IMG/VR virus record: IMGVR_UViG_3300013005_000210
Span: 1-20,605 of that record
Strand: one strand, 5' to 3'
Length of the DNA: 20,605 bases
Source: a virus
Part shown: positions 15,237 through 20,605 of the stretch, piece after piece
Position numbering within the stretch: the first letter of the stretch is position 1
Layout: every line of letters starts with the position of its first letter
The notes under the pieces: generated by a model
Told to the model about the DNA's origin: nothing
The model's input: only the letters and a program-made list of their open reading frames with translations
Database searches by the model: none
Program-made: the position numbers and the translations under genes

Positions 15237-15252
15237 AGACAGCAAGCTGTCT
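15237..15252 (-). other. Hairpin with CUUG tetraloop in intergenic gap
   Basis: On the minus strand AGACAG and CTGTCT form a 6-bp stem closed by G-C on a CTTG loop, 5 bases after the stop of the 127-residue gene. CUUG loops are unusually stable. The sequence that follows is TAAAATAGTTTT, without a clean T-run, so this is either a weak terminator or an RNA stability/processing element before the glycosyltransferase gene. Confidence 0.55.
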
Positions 15253-15257
15253 ATTAC

Positions 15258-15641
15258 TTAAAGACTCCCTGAAGTAGATACTAGAGTCCAGTCACCTACT
15301 GCTAATCCAAACATATTAGGAACGTTCTCTAGGGTGTAGTTTAGGTGAGCGTAAACGTGCTTGGCGTACTGACCTGTCATTCCGGCCGGGTAAGTCAATG
15401 ACTCGTAGTAAGTGTTCCATTCGTCGACTGGAAGTACTAAACGAGTTTGGTTGATACCAAGCGGGTTTTGAGAGGTATAGTTAACAAAGACTATACCGTT
15501 AAGGGTAACGAAAGAGTCACCAGGCATGTTGTGGGTGGGGTCTACGTAGATAGTCTGGTTAGCAATTAATACTAACGAAGAAGTTGCCTGTGTTACGGCA
15601 TCGTAGATAACCGGACGATTTGAAAGTAGGTGGTAAGCCAT
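15258..15641 (-). CDS. Unknown beta-rich protein, 127 residues
   Basis: The product begins MAYHLLSNRPVIYDAVTQAT and is rich in beta-forming and aromatic residues, with ANQTIYVDPTHNMPGDSFVT at about 27-46 and EWNTYYESLTYPAGMTGQYA at about 74-93. It has no cysteine, signal peptide or membrane segment. Its composition (Thr, Asn, Tyr, Val and Leu) resembles that of small virion proteins more than enzymes, but I do not recognise it. It lies between the sulfotransferase and glycosyltransferase genes, 37 bases after the former, with a TATTTATA box 16 bases before its ATG. The start has TAATATGG and no Shine-Dalgarno sequence. A structural role is a guess from composition and location only. Confidence 0.75.
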   Translation of the reverse strand: MAYHLLSNRPVIYDAVTQATSSLVLIANQTIYVDPTHNMPGDSFVTLNGIVFVNYTSQNPLGINQTRLVLPVDEWNTYYESLTYPAGMTGQYAKHVYAHLNYTLENVPNMFGLAVGDWTLVSTSGSL

Positions 15642-15657
15642 ATTAGTGTTTATATCT

Positions 15658-15665
15658 TATAAATA
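15658..15665 (-). promoter_or_regulatory. TATTTATA box before the 127-residue gene
   Basis: The coding strand reads ATATTTATAAGATATAAAC in the 37-base gap, 16 bases from the ATG at 15641. It is the rightmost of the seven boxes and probably separates the sulfotransferase transcript from the glycosyltransferase transcript. Confidence 0.45.
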
Positions 15666-15678
15666 TAGTTAAACTCTC

Positions 15679-16500
15679 TTAGATTTTGTACTCGAAAGCA
15701 TCATAAAACCATTGGTAGTTATCGGTGATTAACTGACAGCCGGTTGGTCCTAAGATTTCCTTATAGTCTTCTTTCACCGGCTCTATTTTATTTTTAATTT
15801 TGTGATCTCCAAACACTCCCCATACCTTGTCATCTTCGTAGGTAAGCTGTTCTACGTTATTAAAGTCATGCTTGTAGTGTGGTAGCTCTAAGTACTCGTA
15901 GATTCTTTTTAGTTCACGGTCTGGGCTGGTTGTAAGGTCTTCAAACTTAATAAAAAGTACATTTTCGTGAGTACCTTCTAGCAGGGATTGGTAGATTCGG
16001 TCCATAACCGGTCCGATGGGTACTGTATTAGACCAGTGTACTATTCTCTTGTCGGTTGTAGTGCCTGTTAGATCTGCCCAGTTTAAGATTCCGTGTTCAA
16101 TCTGAGGATTTGCTCGGTATTTCTTTTCCATAGAAGCATAAACTGCTCTAGGATCTCTAATCATAGAGATAATCTTGGGATTTTCGTCAAAGAACTTGAG
16201 GAAGTTATATTCACCTGACCATCCTCTGCATTTATCCATTACGTATGGACGGTCGGTAATAGCTTCAAAGTATCCGTGAACCGCTCCTTTGCAGTAACCC
16301 TTCCAGGCTTTTTCCATAGTTTCAGCATCCTGGGCTTTAACTTCTGGACTGGTTGAGTAGATGGTTCGTGCGTTGTATAAGAAGTCAAATACTCCTGAGG
16401 TAGGAGTAACGTATAGGTCAGGGTTCTGTCCTAAAATGTTTTGAATGAGTGTAGATCCGGCTCGAGGCATCGAGCTATTGTACATAACTTTTTTTACCAT
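15679..16500 (-). CDS. PAPS-dependent sulfotransferase
   Basis: The protein has 273 residues. The 5'-phosphosulfate-binding loop is NSSMPRAGSTLIQNIL at residues 8-23, with Arg13, Ser16 and Thr17 in the positions that bind the sulfate and phosphate of PAPS. The 3'-phosphate-binding motif is IRDPRAVYASM at 114-124, with Arg115 and Ser123 as the conserved pair. FIKFEDLTTSPDRELKRIYE further on is the usual FxxYEDLxxxPxxxLxxI segment that closes the sulfotransferase fold. The length is normal for the family. It would move sulfate from PAPS to a hydroxyl or amino group on a glycan, lipid or protein tyrosine. No PAPS-making enzyme is present here, so the donor must come from the host or from elsewhere in the genome. 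It starts 4 bases after the 86-residue gene. Confidence 0.85.
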   Translation of the reverse strand: MVKKVMYNSSMPRAGSTLIQNILGQNPDLYVTPTSGVFDFLYNARTIYSTSPEVKAQDAETMEKAWKGYCKGAVHGYFEAITDRPYVMDKCRGWSGEYNFLKFFDENPKIISMIRDPRAVYASMEKKYRANPQIEHGILNWADLTGTTTDKRIVHWSNTVPIGPVMDRIYQSLLEGTHENVLFIKFEDLTTSPDRELKRIYEYLELPHYKHDFNNVEQLTYEDDKVWGVFGDHKIKNKIEPVKEDYKEILGPTGCQLITDNYQWFYDAFEYKI

Positions 16501-16504
16501 AATA

Positions 16505-16765
16505 TTATCCTATATAATCTTCTCCGGCTACAATAGCGTCGTTGAGGGTTGTGAACTGTTCGATAGTTAAGGCATTTGTAAACCATGTCTGAGACATAAG
16601 TCTCTTAAGGTGGCCTACATTACGAATAACGTAAGTTTTTCTTTCAAAAACATTTGAACTGCTTAATCTATCATCAGAGGGATCAATTACCCCTGTAACT
16701 AGCTTATTAAGCAGAGTCGCTACGCTTAGAGCATTGGTTATAGCAGTTGTGACTTGGTCTGACAT
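16505..16765 (-). CDS. Unknown small alpha-helical protein, 86 residues
   Basis: The product begins MSDQVTTAITNALSVATLLN and appears almost wholly helical. A polar region around residue 30 (DPSDDRLSSSNVFERK) separates two helices, and the second half contains NVGHLKRLMSQTWFTNALTI. It has no cysteine, signal peptide or membrane segment. It lies between the last S74 fibre gene (35-base gap) and the sulfotransferase gene (4-base gap), so it may be co-translated with the latter. I do not recognise a family. Small helical proteins beside fibres sometimes act as assembly factors, but nothing here demonstrates that. Upstream sequence is A/T-rich (TTAATTAAAAACAGATCGT) with no Shine-Dalgarno sequence. 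Confidence 0.75.
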   Translation of the reverse strand: MSDQVTTAITNALSVATLLNKLVTGVIDPSDDRLSSSNVFERKTYVIRNVGHLKRLMSQTWFTNALTIEQFTTLNDAIVAGEDYIG

Positions 16766-16800
16766 ACGATCTGTTTTTAATTAATATATGAAACTAAATG

Positions 16801-17829
16801 TTAAATTCCAACTTTAAGTTTAAGAGCTTGTGTTCTTTCATCAAGTTCTTGAATAGCTTTAGTTAAAGGTGCTATAAATTCAGCATAGGTGATACGGTAA
16901 GCATCTTGACTTTCAGTGTAGCCTAGTCCTGAAAAGTCTGTAATCTCTAATTCTTCAAGTGCCTGTTTTACTTCCTGTGCAATGAATCCATAATCTTTTC
17001 TAGCAACAGCTAATGTACCGTCTTTTTGTCCGTAAGGAAAATTACATTCACGAACATAGTTTTCTCTGTTATCGAAATTAAAGCTTACCGGTCTTAATTT
17101 CTTAATAAACTGTAGTCCTGTCTTACAGGTTAAGGGAGTAATATCCGTCTTATCTCTAGCGTCTGAGAAGTATGACCAGCCGCCCCATACACAGTTATCG
17201 ACATTATTGCTTGAACCGCCCCACACCATGTGACAGTTAGCTGAAACAGAAGTGTTGGTTCCAATTACTACAGTTCTGTTTAGGTTTGAAGAATAAGCAG
17301 CACAGAATCCTATTACTGTGTTCTGTACACCGCCTGTGTTGCATCTACCTGCTCTAAATCCGATAAAGGTATTTTCAGTTCCTGTGGTGTTACATGCTGC
17401 ATCTACTCCAATGAATAGGGCATTATCGGCGTTAGCACATCTACCGGCATTTACCCCTAGAGCTATACTCTGTACGTTGGTTGAACCTCCATCAAAAGCA
17501 AATGAACCTATAGCAACGTTATGACGGCCGCTTGTAGCAGCACGCTGTGCTCTCTGTCCTACGGCTGTGTTTTGGTAGCGGTTTCCTGATCCATTAAAAG
17601 CACAGAAGCCTATACCTACATTACTTACGTTGTAGTTAAATTCCCCGGCTCTTGCTCCTGCAAAAGCACTATAACTAGTATTATTAATTCCTGATCGGTA
17701 TCCTGCCAGGGTTGCGTAGTTGTTGGTACTGTTGCCGGCATATCGGCCAAAAGCGGCTGTTTGAGATTGATTACCTGCTGCTCTACCAAAGCGGAAGCTA
17801 TTAACTGTAGATTGTTGTAAAGATGCCAT
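16801..17829 (-). CDS. Tail-fibre protein with YadA-head-like repeats and S74 chaperone (342 residues)
   Basis: The N-terminus MASLQQSTVNSFRFGR is shared with the 344-residue protein and may be a capping or attachment element. Residues of about 25-215 are short repeats of NTAVG/NVAIG type, the left-handed beta-roll pattern of trimeric adhesin heads. The C-terminal domain from 220 is a peptidase S74 intramolecular chaperone, opening YFSDARDKTDI. Ser222 and Lys227 have the Ser-x4-Lys spacing of the self-cleaving dyad known from phage endosialidase. It continues with YGFIAQEV and ITYAEFIAPLTKAIQELD, the conserved trimerising helices. In the family this domain guides trimer folding and is then cut off. 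It starts one base after the stop of the next gene upstream. It contains nine cysteines, many within the repeats. Confidence 0.85.
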   Translation of the reverse strand: MASLQQSTVNSFRFGRAAGNQSQTAAFGRYAGNSTNNYATLAGYRSGINNTSYSAFAGARAGEFNYNVSNVGIGFCAFNGSGNRYQNTAVGQRAQRAATSGRHNVAIGSFAFDGGSTNVQSIALGVNAGRCANADNALFIGVDAACNTTGTENTFIGFRAGRCNTGGVQNTVIGFCAAYSSNLNRTVVIGTNTSVSANCHMVWGGSSNNVDNCVWGGWSYFSDARDKTDITPLTCKTGLQFIKKLRPVSFNFDNRENYVRECNFPYGQKDGTLAVARKDYGFIAQEVKQALEELEITDFSGLGYTESQDAYRITYAEFIAPLTKAIQELDERTQALKLKVGI

Positions 17830-17830
17830 A

Positions 17831-18871
17831 TTATACTGCTAGTGCTTCTAAGGTTTCTAATCTCTGAGCGGTCTGTTGTACAGCTTTTGCAAGAGGTGCT
17901 ATCATATCAGCATAAGATAGTCTGTATCCATCTTTTTCTTCGTTGTAACGAAGTGCTTCGAAGGTAGTCCCAAGACTGTCTGTGAGTTGCTTCATTTGCT
18001 GGGCGATAAATCCGTATGATTTTTTAGGACTGGTTAAAGTACCGTCTTTTGTACCGTATTCAAATCCGCATCTTTGGACGTACCTATCCCTGTAATCCCA
18101 GTTAAAAGAGACTGTGTCTAGATTACGAATAAAATCTAAACCTAATTTATTATCTAGGTTTTCGATATTTGTTTTATCTCTGCAGTCCGATACATTAGTC
18201 CATGCTGCTGCTACGCCGTTATAGTTTAGACTACTACTCCCCCAGGCTGTATGTCCTACACAGTTACGAGGGTTTGAATTTTCTCCTACACCTATAGTAC
18301 AGTTGACTGAGGTTGAACAAAGATTAGCTCTCCATCCTATTCCGATGTGACAGCCTCCGGAAGATATGTTGTTAAGTGCGTTACAACCTATTGCTACATT
18401 ACCATTACCGGTAGATAATCCAAGTGCGCCGAAGCCTATACCTACGTTACAAGAACCTCCTTGTAGGTTGCATCCAGCACGTGCACCTATTAATACGTTA
18501 GAAACTCCTGTGGTTACGTTACATCCTGCAAAAGCACCGACCATGGTGTTAGAGCCTCCTACAGCGTTTCTTGCAGCCATATAACCAACGGCTGTTAGGT
18601 TGCTGCTTGTCATAAGGTACCCTGCAAAAGCTCCGACGGCTGTGTTACATAGTCCGGATGAATTAGCTGTTAGTGCAGCAAAGCCAATAGCTGTATTGCG
18701 GTTACCTGTAGAGTTATTGTATAGTGCTAGTCTTCCAATAGCGGTATTGCAGTACCCGGTGCTGTTGTTTTTCAAAGCTTCAAATCCAAAAGCAGTATTA
18801 CTTATACAGTTACCGCCGCCTCTTGAGGCGCAGACTGAGTTAGCGTTAGCAAAACTTGCAAATGTAGCCAT
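17831..18871 (-). CDS. Tail-fibre protein with YadA-head-like repeats and S74 chaperone (346 residues)
   Basis: Residues of about 23-215 are clear tandem repeats with the core NTAIGxxAL: CISNTAFGFEALKNNSTGYC, then NTAIGRLALYNNSTGNR and NTAIGFAALTANSSGLC. Each turn is roughly 20 residues or shorter, as in YadA-type beta-roll heads that form trimers. The S74 domain starts at NVSDCRDKTNIENL, with Ser228 and Lys233 as the predicted self-cleavage pair. It continues with YGFIAQQM and LSYADMIAPLAKAVQQT. The N-terminus (MATFASFANANSVCASRGGG) differs from its two neighbours, so it may attach differently. Fourteen cysteines are present, very many for a phage fibre. The upstream gene's stop is one base away. 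The likely product is a trimeric receptor-binding fibre tip. Confidence 0.85.
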   Translation of the reverse strand: MATFASFANANSVCASRGGGNCISNTAFGFEALKNNSTGYCNTAIGRLALYNNSTGNRNTAIGFAALTANSSGLCNTAVGAFAGYLMTSSNLTAVGYMAARNAVGGSNTMVGAFAGCNVTTGVSNVLIGARAGCNLQGGSCNVGIGFGALGLSTGNGNVAIGCNALNNISSGGCHIGIGWRANLCSTSVNCTIGVGENSNPRNCVGHTAWGSSSLNYNGVAAAWTNVSDCRDKTNIENLDNKLGLDFIRNLDTVSFNWDYRDRYVQRCGFEYGTKDGTLTSPKKSYGFIAQQMKQLTDSLGTTFEALRYNEEKDGYRLSYADMIAPLAKAVQQTAQRLETLEALAV

Positions 18872-18872
18872 A

Positions 18873-19907
18873 TTAAGAGTTCAGTTGAGCTTCTATTAAA
18901 TCTAAATCGTTGTTGATCTCTTGCAGAGCCTTGGTAAGACTCGCAACCATATCCAGGTAGTTAACCGTATACTGGTCCCGGAAAGTATCGTGGGAGATAG
19001 CATCAAATTTTTCTCCTACAGACCTAGCTGCAAAGTCTAACTCTTGAGCTAAAAATCCATAGTGTACTTTATCTTGTTTTAAAGTTCCATCTTTTACTCC
19101 GTATTCGAAACCGCATTGATTTACGTACTTCTCTCTGTTGTCCCATTTGTACTTAATAGGGTTAAGTTTACGTATAAAGTTAAGTCCTAGATTAGTTAAC
19201 GGCTGGATATTTGTTTTATCTCTACAGTCTGAAACGTTATTCCAGCTGGTATATATACAGTTACAGATATTGTTTTGATATCTTCCTATTGAGCTTTGAC
19301 AGCTTACTCCGTACCCGTTGTGCTGGTAGGCATACCATCCTACATGCAGATCAAAGTTTGATCCTCCTAGAAATCTTCCCGTGTAGAATCCTACTAGAGT
19401 AGCGAGATCTCCTGTAGTGTTGTACTGTCCTGCTCTTGAAGATAGTACTGTGAGAGTGGCTCCTCCTCCGTTTTCTTTAGCATTAAACCCTACTGCTACG
19501 CTACCTCCGGATAGACTGACCCCTGCTCGGTGTCCTACTGAAACTGCATAGTTTCCGCTATAGTAGCCGGCCTGAAATCCAATAGTTACAGTACATTCAT
19601 CAGCATATCTTCCAGCCTGAGCTCCGATATGAGTTCCACCGGCATATCCTCCGACATTAAATCCTGCTAATCTACCTATGCCGGTATTTTTAGAGTTATT
19701 AGAGGAAGCGAGAGCTTGAGCACCAAAAGCAGTATTGCATCCTCCTGTGGACTTGTTGTTTAGGGTGTTGTACCCAAAGCCTGTATTGCAGGCTCCTGAA
19801 GATATACTAATTAAAGAGTTAACTCCGAAAGCGGTATTAGATACTAAAGCACTATTACCTCTTCCGAACTTTAAACTATTAACTGTGGATGCTTGTAAAA
19901 TTGCCAT
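18873..19907 (-). CDS. Tail-fibre protein with YadA-head-like repeats and S74 chaperone (344 residues)
   Basis: The N-terminus MAILQASTVNSLKFGR is nearly the same as in the 342-residue protein. Repeats of NTAFG/NTGFG type run from about 24 to 140 (CNTGFGYNTLNNKSTGGCNT) and then become irregular to about 215. The S74 domain opens NNVSDCRDKTNIQPL with Ser226 and Lys231 as the predicted self-cleaving dyad. YGFLAQEL and YTVNYLDMVASLTKALQEI follow, ending in a short coiled coil. As in the family, the chaperone should form the trimer and then be released. The gene is one base from the stop of the collagen-like fibre gene and heads the run of three such proteins. The upstream sequence AGCTAAGTAGT has no Shine-Dalgarno sequence. 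Confidence 0.85.
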   Translation of the reverse strand: MAILQASTVNSLKFGRGNSALVSNTAFGVNSLISISSGACNTGFGYNTLNNKSTGGCNTAFGAQALASSNNSKNTGIGRLAGFNVGGYAGGTHIGAQAGRYADECTVTIGFQAGYYSGNYAVSVGHRAGVSLSGGSVAVGFNAKENGGGATLTVLSSRAGQYNTTGDLATLVGFYTGRFLGGSNFDLHVGWYAYQHNGYGVSCQSSIGRYQNNICNCIYTSWNNVSDCRDKTNIQPLTNLGLNFIRKLNPIKYKWDNREKYVNQCGFEYGVKDGTLKQDKVHYGFLAQELDFAARSVGEKFDAISHDTFRDQYTVNYLDMVASLTKALQEINNDLDLIEAQLNS

Positions 19908-19908
19908 A

Positions 19909-20605
19909 CTACTTAGCTTCTAATTTAGTTACTCTTGCAATAAGGTTACTAATCATTAGTTCTTGCTGTTCAACTTTTTCACTTAGTTCCTTAACTGCCT
20001 CTACTAGGACAGCTGTCATACGCTGGTAGTAGACGCTGTCTACTTCTCCGTCCTTGTACTGTATTAGTTCTGGGAAGGTCTTGTGTACTTCTTCTGCTAT
20101 AAATCCGATCTGTCTTCTATCTTCTCCTTTTCTCATAAAGGATACACCTTGTACGCTTTTCAGAGATTGTAAAGAAGATGATAAAGCTAAAATACTTTCC
20201 TTGTATTTTAATGCAGAAGATTCTGATAGTGCAGCAACAGTTAACGTAGTCCCATCAAAGGTCATGTTACCACTACCGGCTGGGTTATTAGATCCGTCCT
20301 TGTATACTACCTGGTTAGCAGAACCTGCTACCGGGCCAGTTGAACCAGTTATACCTTGAATACCTTGAGTAGCAGAACCGGTAGTACCTTGAATACCTTG
20401 AGTAGCAGTACCAGTTGTTCCTTGGATACCTTGAGTGGCAGTTCCTGTTATACCTTGAATACCTTGAGTAGCAGTACCAGTTGTTCCTTGGATACCTTGA
20501 GTGGCAGTTCCTGTTATACCTTGAATACCTTGAGTGGCAGTTCCTGTTATACCTTGAATACCTTGAGTGGCAGTTCCTGTTATACCTTGAATACCTTGAG
20601 TGGCA
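19909..20605 (-). CDS. Collagen-like repeat fibre with C-terminal S74 chaperone (5' end beyond window)
   Basis: The frame is open to the right window edge, so the N-terminus is missing. The internal ATG at 20265 is not the real start, because repeats read through it in frame. The visible part begins with eleven-residue repeats of ATQGIQGITGT type, collagen-like Gly-x-y triplets broken once per repeat. A linker (NQVVYKDGSNNPAGSGNMTF) follows. The S74-like domain contains ALKYKESI, IGFIAEEVHKTFPELIQY and VYYQRMTAVLVEAVKEL. A coiled coil ends the protein (EKVEQQELMISNLIARVTKL). The presumed dyad sits in SALKYK rather than the usual SDxRxK: Ser and Lys are kept but Asp and Arg are replaced. It is probably a long trimeric fibre shaft. 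Its TAG is one base before the next gene. Confidence 0.85.
   Translation of the reverse strand, partial: ATQGIQGITGTATQGIQGITGTATQGIQGITGTATQGIQGTTGTATQGIQGITGTATQGIQGTTGTATQGIQGTTGSATQGIQGITGSTGPVAGSANQVVYKDGSNNPAGSGNMTFDGTTLTVAALSESSALKYKESILALSSSLQSLKSVQGVSFMRKGEDRRQIGFIAEEVHKTFPELIQYKDGEVDSVYYQRMTAVLVEAVKELSEKVEQQELMISNLIARVTKLEAK
20347..20605 (-). repeat. 33-bp tandem repeats encoding collagen-like units
   Basis: Seven full 33-bp units and a 28-base partial unit run from 20347 to the window edge and continue beyond it. They stay in frame and encode eleven residues each. Units differ at a few positions; two types alternate over part of the array, giving a 66-bp higher order, while the last units at the edge are identical. 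Confidence 0.95.

Noticed and set aside
387-15665. Standard T4 late promoters driving the minus-strand genes
   Set aside because: TATAAATA is on the plus strand at all seven sites, so the canonical orientation is wrong for these genes; reported as an unusual motif instead.
18366-18899. Plus-strand frames of 72 and 99 residues opposite the S74 fibre
   Set aside because: They are periodic Pro/Ala/Leu shadows of the NTAIG repeats on the minus strand.
19909-20265. A short 118-residue protein starting at the ATG at 20265
   Set aside because: The frame is open upstream through the collagen-like repeats to the window edge; the ATG is internal.
20347-20605. Regular repeats that could suggest a CRISPR array
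   Set aside because: Units are directly adjacent with no spacers and encode in-frame collagen-like residues joined to an S74 domain.

Overview
This window looks like part of the structural module of a contractile-tailed (T4-like myovirus) phage genome. All credible genes lie on the minus strand, so transcription runs from the right edge to the left. The strongest landmarks are at the left: a tail sheath (gp18-like) followed by the first 121 residues of a tail tube protein (gp19-like), in the T4 order. Everything to the right is adhesin and tail-fibre material with an embedded set of glycan-type enzymes. Almost no start codon has a Shine-Dalgarno sequence; start regions are A/T-rich and often read TAATATGG or AAAATGG. 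This points to a host whose ribosomes do not rely on Shine-Dalgarno pairing, and a Bacteroidota host is my best guess. That is inference, not proof. Packing is tight: stops and starts overlap or lie within about 40 bases, and the only gap with a clear terminator is 83 bases.

Layout in transcription order: (1) 20605-19909, the C-terminal part of a collagen-like repeat fibre ending in a peptidase S74 intramolecular chaperone. (2) 19907-16801, three consecutive proteins with YadA-head-like repeats and S74 chaperones, all cysteine-rich. (3) 16765-15258, a small unknown protein, a PAPS-dependent sulfotransferase and a small unknown protein. (4) 15221-12103, a GT9-like glycosyltransferase, a GH130-like five-bladed propeller protein and a TPR + FkbM methyltransferase, joined by 11-base gene overlaps. 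(5) 12065-3828, six LamG-fold (concanavalin-like) adhesin paralogues, one with a glycine-rich domain nested in the LamG fold and one fused to a fibrinogen-like domain, with a 43-residue gene between them. (6) 3795-3270, two small unknown proteins, then a rho-independent terminator. (7) 3186-2179, a LamG-like protein of different architecture. (8) 2124-1, sheath and tube.

The likely overall job is host recognition: a set of alternative surface-binding proteins beside enzymes that could modify a glycan or protein on the virion or host surface. An exact 8-mer, TATTTATA on the coding strand, sits just upstream of seven genes and was not seen elsewhere by eye. It is the reverse complement of the T4 late promoter TATAAATA, and is the most interesting non-coding signal here. 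No tRNA, CRISPR array, insertion sequence, integrase or attachment site was seen. No stretch over 300 bases lacks a gene.
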